Source of the DNA: RGIG2945 sp045540355
GTDB lineage: Bacteria > Bacillota > Clostridia > Oscillospirales > Acutalibacteraceae
Assembly (NCBI GenBank): GCA_045540355.1
Contig: JAZQHB010000098.1
Location: 24,507 to 88,506, forward strand
Reading direction: 5' to 3'
Length of the DNA stretch: 64,000 nucleotides
The notes under the pieces are model-generated. The model had not been told where the DNA came from. It saw only the letters and a list, made by a program, of their open reading frames with translations, and ran no database searches. Shown here one piece after another: positions 1 to 7,676 of the stretch. Every line of letters starts with the position of its first letter. Positions within the stretch are counted from its first letter, which is position 1. Position numbers and translations under genes: made by a program.

Positions 1-371
1 TGCTCTTCACCCTTTTTCTTGATGCTCTTCAACGCAAGGTCTATATCATCAAGCATATCCTCAGCTCGAATATTCTCGGCAAGATAACGATAGTTCATTG
101 CGGCAGTTACATATCCGTCATCAGCAAGCTCCTGAATCTGCTCACGATAACCTTTCTTATCGCCTGAAGTAAATCCGCCACCGTGAATAAAGAGGATCAG
201 TCCGACCTCCCCATCGTTTCTTTTGGGGATATATAAATCGAGGACATTCCGTTCATGAGTACCATAAGCTAAATCTATGTACTCGTGGTTCTTAGGAATA
301 AAGAAAATAGAGTAGATACTCGTTGCTATGAGTATGACACTCAATATAGCCGAAATAATTCGCCTAACCAT
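1..371 (-). CDS. Alpha/beta hydrolase, membrane-anchored, 3' part outside window (partial)
   Basis: Read on the minus strand, an open frame starts at ATG 369-371, after a GGGGG ribosome site and a strong promoter, and runs off the left edge (about 123 codons seen). The start is a hydrophobic signal/anchor (MVRRIISAILSVILIATS). A conserved YGTHERNVLDLYIPKRN segment and the oxyanion motif FIHGGG follow, which are typical of BD-FAE/esterase-lipase alpha/beta hydrolases. The nucleophile region lies outside the window. The part seen is closely similar to the complete gene at 61812-62693, so the two are paralogues. Substrate is unknown; an acyl or carbohydrate esterase at the cell surface is an inference. 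Confidence 0.85.
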   Translation of the reverse strand, partial: MVRRIISAILSVILIATSIYSIFFIPKNHEYIDLAYGTHERNVLDLYIPKRNDGEVGLILFIHGGGFTSGDKKGYREQIQELADDGYVTAAMNYRYLAENIRAEDMLDDIDLALKSIKKKGEE

Positions 372-402
372 ATAGTACCCCCTTATTCTATACTTTCGAT
401 TC

Positions 403-431
403 ATTATACTATTTCATATTCTTTTTGTCAA
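403..431 (-). promoter_or_regulatory. Sigma-A promoter of the partial alpha/beta hydrolase gene
   Basis: On the minus strand TTGACA (426-431) and TATAAT (403-408) are separated by exactly 17 bases. The -10 box ends about 32 bases before the ATG at 371. Both boxes match the consensus fully. Confidence 0.85.
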
Positions 432-473
432 TGCAGCAAATAATTTTTGTTTAAAAAGCTGAGCTTTGCTTTG

Positions 474-502
474 TTGAATTGTTTTTGTTATTATGATATA
501 AT
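474..502 (+). promoter_or_regulatory. Sigma-A promoter for the hydrolase-rsgA unit
   Basis: TTGAAT (474-479), a 17-base spacer and TATAAT (497-502) lie 35 bases before the TTG start at 537. It points away from the promoter at 403-431, so the two hydrolase genes are divergently transcribed from a shared 165-base region. Confidence 0.8.
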
Positions 503-536
503 GTTGTAAATTAAAATAATTTCGGGAGGTCTAATT

Positions 537-1466
537 TTGGATATAATCAGGAAAGAATACAAGTACCGTTCTTTTTCGGACATCGGTGATATCTATGCCC
601 GTTCTTGGGCACCCGCTAACCCCAACGAAATTAAAGGCATTTTTCAGATTGCTCACGGCATGGCTGAGCACGGTGAAAGGTATGAGGAATTTGCAAATTA
701 TCTCTGTAATAACGGTTTTGTTGTGTATTGTAATGACCACATCGGTCACGGCAGATCCGTTGCCGACGAAGCAATGCTCGGTTATTTCGGCAAAAAACAC
801 GGCTGGATAAGCTTTGTTGAAGATGTTCAGACCTTGACGGACATTGCTACAGCAGAGTATCCAGGCAGACCTGTTTGTCTTTTCGGACACAGTATGGGCT
901 CTTTTGTTGCAAGAAGCTATATGAGAAAATACGGCGATAAAATTGATAAAGCTATTATCTGCGGCACAAGCGGTTCAAACCCCGCGGTCAATGCAGGAAT
1001 AACGCTTACAAAACTTATAATAAAAATTAAAGGCGAAATGCATCGTAGTGAATTGATTAACAAAATCGCGTTCGGCAGCTACAACAATAAATTCAAACCA
1101 AAGCGTACCGATTTTGATTGGCTTACCCGCGAAAAAAAGATTGTTGACGCTTATGTGGCAGACCCGCTTTGCGGCTATCTCTTTACAGCTCGGGGATATC
1201 TTGATATGTTTTCCATACTTGCAGATGTTTCAAAAGATTCTTGGTATGAAGCTATTGATAAAGACCTCCCCGTCTTTTTGATTGCCGGCAGCATGGACCC
1301 GGTCGGAAATTATTCTAAAGGCGTCAAAGAGGTTTACAATAAGCTTAAGGAAGTCGGTCTTAAAGATGTAAGCATTAAATTATACACAGATGCTCGTCAC
1401 GAAATACATAACGAAGTCGACAGAATAACAACATATAATGATATTGTAAATTGGGTAATGAAATGA
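537..1466 (+). CDS. Alpha/beta hydrolase, monoacylglycerol-lipase / lysophospholipase-like
   Basis: A 309-residue cytoplasmic serine hydrolase of the Hydrolase_4 type. Visible motifs are the oxyanion strand HGMAEHGERYEEFA (about residue 40), GHGRS after the second strand, the nucleophile elbow GHSMGS (about residue 117), an acid region (GSMDPVG) and a late histidine (DARHEIHNE, about residue 284). Together they form a plausible Ser-Asp-His triad. No signal peptide is present. The start is TTG at 537 because GGGAGGT lies seven bases upstream and no ATG is in position. The stop overlaps the rsgA start (ATGA), so the two are co-translated. The family cleaves acyl esters of glycerol lipids; the true substrate here is not known. 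Confidence 0.85.
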   Translation: MDIIRKEYKYRSFSDIGDIYARSWAPANPNEIKGIFQIAHGMAEHGERYEEFANYLCNNGFVVYCNDHIGHGRSVADEAMLGYFGKKHGWISFVEDVQTLTDIATAEYPGRPVCLFGHSMGSFVARSYMRKYGDKIDKAIICGTSGSNPAVNAGITLTKLIIKIKGEMHRSELINKIAFGSYNNKFKPKRTDFDWLTREKKIVDAYVADPLCGYLFTARGYLDMFSILADVSKDSWYEAIDKDLPVFLIAGSMDPVGNYSKGVKEVYNKLKEVGLKDVSIKLYTDARHEIHNEVDRITTYNDIVNWVMK

Positions 1467-2332
1467 TTTTAGACGGACGAATTATAAAAGGAATCGGCGG
1501 TTTTTACTATGTCGAAGCTGATAAAAATATTTACGAGTGTAAGCTCAGGGGCATTTTCCGAAAAAAAGAGATTACACCTCTGGTTGGCGACCGGGTTACG
1601 ATATCAGTAAACGAAGGTCAGGAAAACACCATTGACAGTGTTTCAGACAGAAAGAACTCTCTGAAACGCCCCTTGGTTGCAAATATCGACACTCTGTTTA
1701 TTGTAATATCTTCAACGGAGCCGGAGCCAAACACCCTTGTTATAGATAAACTTACAGTAATTGCCGAGGCAGCTGAAATTGAGCCTGTTCTCCTCTTTAC
1801 AAAGGACGACTTAAAAAGTGTTGATTCACTTTTTGAGATATACGGAAAAACAGGCTATAAATGCATCAAAGTATGTGATGAGAATATTGATGAAATTAAA
1901 GCTCTGCTCAAAAACAAAACTTCTGTTCTGACGGGTAATTCCGGTGTCGGTAAATCAACTTTACTTAACAAGATTGACTCTTCTCTTGAATTGCAAACGG
2001 GACAGATAAGCACAAAGCTCGGCAGAGGTCGTCACACAACCCGCCATGTTGAATTATTCAAACTCTGTGGCGGATATATTGCTGATACTCCGGGTTTTTC
2101 ATCTGTTGACTTTGAGCTGAATCAAGCTTTTCTGAAGGAATCCATTCAGTATCATTTTCGCGAATTCAACGACTACATCGGAACCTGTAAATTTACAGGT
2201 TGCACACATACGCATGATAAAGGTTGCAAAATTCTTGAGGCAGTTGAAAACGGAGAAATAAGCAAATCACGACATGACAGTTATCTTGAAATTTATAATC
2301 AGGTGAAAGATATCAAAGAATGGCAACTTTAA
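1463..2332 (+). CDS. rsgA: Ribosome small-subunit-dependent GTPase A
   Basis: A circularly permuted GTPase that assists late maturation of the 30S ribosomal subunit. The order of parts is diagnostic: an N-terminal OB fold (about 1-65), the G4 motif TKDD (about 112), then the P-loop GNSGVGKST (about 157), the G3 motif DTPGF (about 207), and a C-terminal zinc site with Cys and His in CKFTGCTHTHDKGCKI. ATG 1463 overlaps the stop of the preceding hydrolase by ATGA. A TTG four codons earlier is possible but has no better ribosome site. In Bacillus the homologue cpgA lies beside prpC and prkC; here those two genes converge on it from the other strand. Confidence 0.96.
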   Translation: MILDGRIIKGIGGFYYVEADKNIYECKLRGIFRKKEITPLVGDRVTISVNEGQENTIDSVSDRKNSLKRPLVANIDTLFIVISSTEPEPNTLVIDKLTVIAEAAEIEPVLLFTKDDLKSVDSLFEIYGKTGYKCIKVCDENIDEIKALLKNKTSVLTGNSGVGKSTLLNKIDSSLELQTGQISTKLGRGRHTTRHVELFKLCGGYIADTPGFSSVDFELNQAFLKESIQYHFREFNDYIGTCKFTGCTHTHDKGCKILEAVENGEISKSRHDSYLEIYNQVKDIKEWQL

Positions 2333-2339
2333 CAAAATA

Positions 2340-2385
2340 ACCGCACTTGTATATACTGTACTAAGCTACAAAATACAAGGGCGGT
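2340..2385 (+). promoter_or_regulatory. Inverted repeat between rsgA and the small membrane protein
   Basis: CCGCACTTGTAT (2341-2352) and ATACAAGGGCGG (2373-2384) pair with one mismatch around a 20-base loop. A short T run follows. The 3' arm contains the GGGCGG just before the ATG at 2392. It could be a weak terminator after rsgA or a hairpin that masks the ribosome site of the next gene; the sequence does not decide. Confidence 0.45.
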
Positions 2386-2391
2386 GTTTTT

Positions 2392-2550
2392 ATGAACAGG
2401 AGAAGCTGCAGAAAATCTCACAATGGTTTTTCGTTTGTCGCTTTCGGTGCAGGTTTATTGGTGGCATCTTGCTTTCCCATCACAGCTACAATTGTCATTC
2501 TTGCAATTGTCCTTATAATTTTGGGGCTTATGCTTTGCAAGAATACATAG
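2392..2550 (+). CDS. Small membrane protein (52 aa), between rsgA and spoVM
   Basis: ATG 2392 to TAG 2548-2550 encodes 52 residues: a basic, Ser/Cys-containing N-terminus (MNRRSCRKSHNGFSF) followed by about 32 hydrophobic residues with two short segments split at CFPITAT. It fits one hairpin or two short membrane helices. It is 14 bases upstream of spoVM and probably co-transcribed with it. I do not recognise a named family. The location suggests a sporulation or cell-envelope role, but that is inference. The frame is open from a plausible start, and codon use is like that of the neighbours. Confidence 0.6.
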   Translation: MNRRSCRKSHNGFSFVAFGAGLLVASCFPITATIVILAIVLIILGLMLCKNT

Positions 2551-2564
2551 AGAAAGGTGAATTT

Positions 2565-2645
2565 ATGAAAGTTGTTGTTTTGAAAAGTCCCAAGGGCATT
2601 TCAGCATTGTTGCGTATGATATTCGGAATCAAAAAAAGCGACTAA
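2565..2645 (+). CDS. spoVM: Stage V sporulation protein SpoVM (26 aa)
   Basis: ATG 2565, preceded by AGAAAGGTGA, encodes exactly 26 residues beginning MKVVVLKSPKG and ending FGIKKSD. From memory of the Bacillus subtilis SpoVM peptide (also 26 residues), these positions agree: M1, K2, K7, P9, K10, R17, G21 and a terminal D26. Pro9 is known to matter for sensing the positive curvature of the forespore, where SpoVM anchors the coat ATPase SpoIVA. The peptide is an amphipathic helix, as expected. In Bacillus spoVM lies just downstream of the prpC-prkC-cpgA cluster, and here it likewise follows rsgA. It is short enough for automated calling to miss. Confidence 0.88.
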   Translation: MKVVVLKSPKGISALLRMIFGIKKSD

Positions 2646-2649
2646 TGCA

Positions 2650-2680
2650 AAGGAGAAGCACGATTGCTTCTCCTTAATCT
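2650..2680. terminator. Bidirectional terminator between spoVM and prkC
   Basis: AAGGAGAAGCA (2650-2660) pairs perfectly with TGCTTCTCCTT (2665-2675) around the loop CGAT. The following TAATCTTTTC gives a modest U tract on the plus strand. It sits between the convergent ends of spoVM and prkC. Confidence 0.75.
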
Positions 2681-2685
2681 TTTCA

Positions 2686-4593
2686 TTATAAAGTTTGACT
2701 ATTATCAATTCCGCCCTGTTGCTGAGTAGTCGGTTGTGTTGTGGGCTGAGTAGTCGGCTGTGTTGACGGTTCAGTTGACGGCTCAGTCGATGACGGATCT
2801 GTCGAGGAGGGATCTGTTGACGACGGATCAGTCGATGACGGGTCAGTCGACGACGGGTCAGTCGGCCACGGAGGCTCTGTTGTTTCCGTTGGCTGAGAAG
2901 ATGTCGGCGGTACACCGTTACTTACATAGATAGTGACAGATGAACCTTTTTCTACTAAAGTACCCTTCTCTTCAGACTGTGAAATAACAATATCACGATT
3001 TTCATGACTGTTTGTATATACGATATCTGCTACAAGGCCTTCTTTTTCAAGCATAGCCTTCGCATCGTTTACAGACCACATTACAACATTAGGTACAAGT
3101 GCGAGATTTTCCCAACTCTTAACAGCTACAAGCAATTTAACCGTTGAGCCTCTCGGTGCCTGAGCACCTTTTTCAGGTTCAGTTGAAATAACGGTACCGA
3201 CTGTCTTTGTTGCATCCTGAACCTGCTCAATCGTTACGATAAATCCGGCGTTTTTAAGCTTCGTCTGAGCCTGAGAATACATATCACCGTAAACATCGGG
3301 AACTTCAACTGTTGAGTTTGAAATAACCGTTAATGTTACTTCATCGGCAAAATCAATCTTTGTTCCCGCCGAAGGATCCTGTCTGATGATTTCACCCTCG
3401 GTTTTCTGACTGTTAGCCTCAAATTCCAACTTAAATGTGTATTTTGCATAATCGGTTTCAAGCTTCGGTTGAATTTCTTCATAGTAGTTCTTGCCGATAA
3501 AATTCTCAACTTCAAGCTTTGAGCCTCCGCTTCCGAAGCCCGATCTGACAAGCATAAATACAATAATTATAGCAACGGCAACAAGACCCATTCCTATTCC
3601 TAAAATTATAGGTAATGCTCTTGAACCCGAAGATTTTCTTGTTTCGTTGACATCTTCGACCACTTCAACGCTGTCCTCAGGAGGAACAGGAAGCTTATCA
3701 AGTACCCTGTCAGCATATCTTGTCGGTTGCTTGTCAACATAATATGAGTAGTCAAATTTAATTGACGGATTTCTCTTGAACTCGTCTAAATCAAGAAGCA
3801 TTTCAGCGGCTGACTGATATCTGTCAGCTGAATTTTTCTGCATGGCACGCATTGTAATCTGCTCAAGACCCAACGGAATATCCGGTTTGATTTCGCGGGG
3901 ATTTTTAGCGTCCTTCTGTACTTGCATGAGTGCTACGGTAACAGGGTTATCAGATTCAAACGGAAGCTGACCTGTTAGCATCTCATACATTACAACACCG
4001 ACAGAATAGATATCAGCCTTCTCGTCCGTGAGGTCACCTTTTGCCTGTTCAGGGCTGATGTAATGAACTGAACCTATCGCATTTTCAGTCATTGTTCTTG
4101 TTTCACTTCTGCTGAATCTTGCAATACCGAAGTCAGCTATTTTGATTGTTCCCTGCTGTAAAAGCATTATATTCTGCGGTTTTACATCACGATGCACTAT
4201 GCCTTTATCGTGAGCGTGCTGCAAAGCTCTGAGAATCTGGATAAGGAATTTCAGACAATCCTGCCAGCTGATTGCACCTTTCTGCTCAATATACTCTTTG
4301 AGAGTTATGCCTTCAACATATTCCATTACGATATACTGTAATCTGTCACCGAAGCTGACATCGTAAACCTTTACTATGTTTGGATGTGAAAGAACAGATA
4401 TCGCTTTAGATTCATTCTTGAATCTGCGACGAAAATCGGCATTTGCAAGAAATTCTTCCTTTAATACCTTAACTGCAACAATTCTGTCGTCGATATTGTC
4501 ATAGGCTTTATATACAACGGCCATTCCGCCGACACCGATTATTTCCTGAATTTCATATCTGCCGTCAAGTCTTTTACCTACATAATTTTCCAT
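2686..4593 (-). CDS. prkC: PASTA-domain Ser/Thr protein kinase PrkC
   Basis: A 635-residue membrane kinase. The cytoplasmic kinase domain (about 10-280) has the glycine loop GVGGMAVVYKA, catalytic Lys42 in VAVKVLK, HRDVKPQN (134-141), DFG (154-156) and SPEQ. One membrane helix lies at about 325-348 (PIILGIGMGLVAVAII). Three extracellular PASTA repeats follow (about 355-425, 426-493, 494-562). The end is a Thr/Ser/Pro tail of about 70 residues with tandem DPSST and QPTT units. PASTA domains bind muropeptides and lipid II, and the family senses wall fragments in spore germination and dormancy exit. It lies 19 bases after its antagonist phosphatase prpC. Three PASTA repeats match Bacillus PrkC; the long tail is less usual. 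Confidence 0.96.
   Translation of the reverse strand: MENYVGKRLDGRYEIQEIIGVGGMAVVYKAYDNIDDRIVAVKVLKEEFLANADFRRRFKNESKAISVLSHPNIVKVYDVSFGDRLQYIVMEYVEGITLKEYIEQKGAISWQDCLKFLIQILRALQHAHDKGIVHRDVKPQNIMLLQQGTIKIADFGIARFSRSETRTMTENAIGSVHYISPEQAKGDLTDEKADIYSVGVVMYEMLTGQLPFESDNPVTVALMQVQKDAKNPREIKPDIPLGLEQITMRAMQKNSADRYQSAAEMLLDLDEFKRNPSIKFDYSYYVDKQPTRYADRVLDKLPVPPEDSVEVVEDVNETRKSSGSRALPIILGIGMGLVAVAIIIVFMLVRSGFGSGGSKLEVENFIGKNYYEEIQPKLETDYAKYTFKLEFEANSQKTEGEIIRQDPSAGTKIDFADEVTLTVISNSTVEVPDVYGDMYSQAQTKLKNAGFIVTIEQVQDATKTVGTVISTEPEKGAQAPRGSTVKLLVAVKSWENLALVPNVVMWSVNDAKAMLEKEGLVADIVYTNSHENRDIVISQSEEKGTLVEKGSSVTIYVSNGVPPTSSQPTETTEPPWPTDPSSTDPSSTDPSSTDPSSTDPSSTEPSTEPSTQPTTQPTTQPTTQQQGGIDNSQTL
2720..2870 (-). 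repeat. In-frame tandem codon repeat in the PrkC tail
   Basis: The 3' end of prkC consists of imperfect 15-base units coding DPSST (five copies), then EPST and QPTT units of 12 bases. The DNA reads as alternating GTCGATGACGGATC-like blocks. Such a tract can change length by slippage. It encodes a wall-spanning or wall-associated low-complexity stalk end. Confidence 0.8.
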
Positions 4594-4612
4594 GGAAAGC
4601 TTCGCACTCCTT

Positions 4613-5344
4613 TCAGTTTGATATCACAACAGCGGTAATATTATCGCCGCCGCCGTTTGTGTTAGCTAAGTCAACGAGCTTGTCAGCTATACCTTCAAAC
4701 GGTTCTTGTGATAAGAGTTTTTCAATAATTTCATCATCAACGAAGTTTGTAAGTCCGTCTGTGCATACTAAAACTATTGAATCTTCGGTCAATTCTTGAT
4801 CATGGAAATCAATTTCTATATCATCACTAACGCCAAGAGCTCTTGTTATAATATTCTTTCTCGGATGGAATTTAGCCTCTTCCTGAGTAATTTCACCTCT
4901 GTCAACCATTTCCTGAACTATGGAATGGTCAGTAGTGATTTGTTTCAATCCATCTTCTTTGCTAAATATGTATGCTCTGCTGTCACCTGCATGCGCTACG
5001 AAAATTTTATTGTCAACAACAATCGCAGTAACAACTGTTGTTCCCATACCGTACAAATCGTCATCCTCTTTTGCCATGCTGAAAAGACACGCATTAGCTG
5101 TTGTTATGGCACATTCAAAAAGGTTGTTTATCGATTTACCCGCCATTTTTTCGTTGTATGAAGCAACAACTTTTTCAGAAATCATCTTTGCTGCAGTTGA
5201 ACTTGCAACATCTCCTGCGGAGGCACCACCCATGCCGTCACAAACAACAAGATACGCGGCATTCGGAGAAAACTCTCCGCACGCATAAGCATCCTGATTA
5301 TTTTTTCTTACAATTCCGACATCGGTTTTTGCTGATATTTTCAT
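4613..5344 (-). CDS. prpC: PP2C-family protein phosphatase, PrkC antagonist
   Basis: A 243-residue PPM/PP2C phosphatase. Metal-binding and catalytic motifs are all present: DVGIVRKNNQDAY near the start, VCDGMGGASAG, HAGDSRAY, CTDGL and GGGDNIT near the end. It removes phosphate from PrkC and its targets in the cytoplasm. I place the start at MKISAK (ATG 5342-5344) because AGGGAGGAATAAAT lies just before it, inside the end of rlmN; an extension of 16 codons would have no ribosome site. It is two bases downstream of the rlmN stop, so translation is likely coupled. Confidence 0.95.
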   Translation of the reverse strand: MKISAKTDVGIVRKNNQDAYACGEFSPNAAYLVVCDGMGGASAGDVASSTAAKMISEKVVASYNEKMAGKSINNLFECAITTANACLFSMAKEDDDLYGMGTTVVTAIVVDNKIFVAHAGDSRAYIFSKEDGLKQITTDHSIVQEMVDRGEITQEEAKFHPRKNIITRALGVSDDIEIDFHDQELTEDSIVLVCTDGLTNFVDDEIIEKLLSQEPFEGIADKLVDLANTNGGGDNITAVVISN

Positions 5345-5346
5345 AT

Positions 5347-6396
5347 TTATTCCTCCCTTCCGGAAATGATGCGACGCCTGAGCTGACCGCATGACGCATC
5401 TATATCGGAGCCAAGGCTCCTCCTCACGGTCGTTGTAATTCCGCTTTTTTCGAGAATCTTAGAAAAAGACTCAATGCGGTTTACCGTGCTTTTTGAAAAG
5501 TGATTACCAACAACATTATTGATTGGTATCAAATTGACATGACATAACATTCCTTTAAGAAGCTTTGCAAGCTGACGGGCACATTCGTCACTATCATTGA
5601 CATTGTCGACCATTGCATATTCAAAAGAAATACGCCTTGAGGTAAGATCGATATAATGCTTACATGCTTTAATAAGCTGAGCTATCGGGTAAGCATCATT
5701 TACAGGCATCATACCTGAACGAATTTCGTCCGTAGGTGCGTGCAACGAGACCGATAATGTAAGCTGGAGTTTTTCTTTTGCAAGGTCATAAATTTTCGGA
5801 ACGATTCCACAGGTTGAAAGTGAAATATTCCTCATTGAGAGATTGTTTCCGTCGCTGCAATTTACTAACTCAAGAAACCTCAGTACATTTTCATAATTAT
5901 CAAGAGGCTCTCCCATTCCCATTAAAACAATATGAGAAACTCTTATATCCATATCTTTTTGAATTGTATAAATCTGCGAAAGAATTTCTGACGGATAGAG
6001 GTTCCTTTCAAAACCGCCTTGTGCGGTCGCACAGAAGCGACAACCCATTTTACATCCGACCTGCGTGGAAACACAGACCGTATATCCGTATTTGTACTTC
6101 ATAAGTACAGACTCAATATACTCACCATCATACAATTTAAAAAGATACTTTACTGAACCATCATACTCCGATTTTAGCTTTTTTTCAATAGTACAAGTAT
6201 AAATTATGTATTTTTCGGTTAAAAAATTGCGTAAACTCTTTGAAATATCAGTCATTTCTTCAAAACTGACTGCATTCTTCTTGTGCAGCCAAGAGAAAAC
6301 CTGACCTGCACGAAACGCTTTTTCACCCGCTTCGGCAAATTCTGACTTAAGTTCATCTAAGGTTTTTGAGGCAATATCAATCTTCAATTTGTTCAC
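5347..6396 (-). CDS. rlmN: 23S rRNA (adenine-2503-C2) methyltransferase RlmN
   Basis: A 349-residue radical-SAM enzyme that methylates A2503 of 23S rRNA and A37 of some tRNAs. The iron-sulfur motif CKMGCRFCATA (CxxxCxxC) is near residue 120, with GMGEP, the SLHAP block, and a catalytic C-terminal Cys in DIDASCGQLR. The length is normal for the family. Its start overlaps the rsmB end by 20 bases in another frame. RlmN, not Cfr, is favoured by length, gene context with rsmB/prpC and general motif spacing. Confidence 0.96.
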   Translation of the reverse strand: MNKLKIDIASKTLDELKSEFAEAGEKAFRAGQVFSWLHKKNAVSFEEMTDISKSLRNFLTEKYIIYTCTIEKKLKSEYDGSVKYLFKLYDGEYIESVLMKYKYGYTVCVSTQVGCKMGCRFCATAQGGFERNLYPSEILSQIYTIQKDMDIRVSHIVLMGMGEPLDNYENVLRFLELVNCSDGNNLSMRNISLSTCGIVPKIYDLAKEKLQLTLSVSLHAPTDEIRSGMMPVNDAYPIAQLIKACKHYIDLTSRRISFEYAMVDNVNDSDECARQLAKLLKGMLCHVNLIPINNVVGNHFSKSTVNRIESFSKILEKSGITTTVRRSLGSDIDASCGQLRRRIISGREE

Positions 6397-7663
6397 CTTT
6401 TCTGAATTTCGCTATAAAAAATCCGTCTGATAAATCATTCTGCGGAAGTAATCTTCTGTACTCTCCTACCTTAGAAAAGTCAGGGTTTTCTGAAATAAAT
6501 CTGTCGCAGATTTCCTCGTTTTCCGAGGGGTTTAAAGTACAAGTTGAATATATCAAGATACCCGAAGACTTTAAATATTTTGATGCATTCATCAATATAC
6601 TAAACTGTATTTCGGGCAAGGAATTCAATTCTTCCTTTGCTTTGTATTTTATCTCGGGTTTTCTTCTGATTATGCCGAGACCTGAGCACGGCACATCGCA
6701 TAGTATTCTGTCCGCCATACCGCAATCGGGATAAAATTTGCTTGCATCCTGATTCTTAACTTCTACAATCTCGATTCCCAATCTTTTTGCCGATTGCTCA
6801 ACAAGCTGTAAGCGGGAATCGTATATATCAAAGGCTTTGATTTTACCTTTATTTTTCATTGTCTGTGCTATTGTGAAGGTCTTTCCGCCCGGTGCACAAC
6901 ACATATCAAAAACTGTATCACCGCTTTGGGCATTCAAAGACTTTGCACATACTTGTGAGGATAAATCCTGAACGAAAAAGAAACCGCTTTTATATTCCTT
7001 CATGTTGCTCACATCTGAAACACCGTGAAGCAACAAGCTATCCTCTACATCTGTTTTTTCTGCCGTAATTCCTTTTACCGCTAATAGTTCAATCAGCTCA
7101 TCTGTCGTTGTTTTTATCGTATTCACACGGATATATAACGGTGGCGGCAACAATGAATGTTCGAGCAGTTTTACTGTATCTTCTTCTCCGAGGTAGCCAA
7201 ACCAAAGCTCAACCAACCATTCGGGGCAGGAATATTTTACTGAATTATATAAAATCTTATCGTTTTCATCAGGCCATTCAAAACCCGAGCGAATCAGATT
7301 TCTCAAAACACCGTTCACCATGCCCGAAGCATACTGTGCTTTTTTCTTTATAAGCTTTACACTCTCGTTGACTGCCGCTGATGGTGGAATTTTATCCATA
7401 AAAAGAATCTGATATGCACCCATTCTCAACGCGGTTTTAACATTGGGTTTAAGCTTTTTGACACCGCTTTTTATATATTGGTTGAGAGCGTAGTCGAGAG
7501 TAATTTTTCTTTCAAGAACACCATATACGATACGAGATGCCAACGCTTTATCAAGTGAGCTCAGGTCACTTTCCGAGAGCTCCTTGTCAAGCGTTAAGTT
7601 TGAATACGCTTTATCCCGTTCAATTTTCAATAAAATTTCATACGCAACGGTTCTTGAATTCAT
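6377..7663 (-). CDS. rsmB: 16S rRNA (cytosine-967-C5) methyltransferase
   Basis: A 428-residue protein with an N-terminal NusB-like helical domain (about 1-130; MNSRTVAYEILLKIERDKAY) and a C-terminal SAM-dependent RNA m5C methyltransferase domain. Visible motifs are DMCCAPGGKTF (SAM binding), the catalytic motifs DVPCSGLG and STCTLNPSENE with their two cysteines, and the family terminal block DGFFIAKFRK. It modifies C967 of 16S rRNA. It sits in the usual clostridial order fmt-rsmB-rlmN. A zinc-protease gene often found between fmt and rsmB in relatives is absent here. Confidence 0.95.
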   Translation of the reverse strand: MNSRTVAYEILLKIERDKAYSNLTLDKELSESDLSSLDKALASRIVYGVLERKITLDYALNQYIKSGVKKLKPNVKTALRMGAYQILFMDKIPPSAAVNESVKLIKKKAQYASGMVNGVLRNLIRSGFEWPDENDKILYNSVKYSCPEWLVELWFGYLGEEDTVKLLEHSLLPPPLYIRVNTIKTTTDELIELLAVKGITAEKTDVEDSLLLHGVSDVSNMKEYKSGFFFVQDLSSQVCAKSLNAQSGDTVFDMCCAPGGKTFTIAQTMKNKGKIKAFDIYDSRLQLVEQSAKRLGIEIVEVKNQDASKFYPDCGMADRILCDVPCSGLGIIRRKPEIKYKAKEELNSLPEIQFSILMNASKYLKSSGILIYSTCTLNPSENEEICDRFISENPDFSKVGEYRRLLPQNDLSDGFFIAKFRKGEQIED

Positions 7664-7676
7664 TTATCAGTCTTTC

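Noticed and set aside
531..890. Minus-strand open frame opposite the second alpha/beta hydrolase
   Set aside because: It mirrors a gene with clear catalytic motifs, has no ribosome site and no recognisable domain.
2601..2915. Arg/Gln-rich open frame over the prkC tail
   Set aside because: It is another reading of the DPSST codon repeats and has no start signal.
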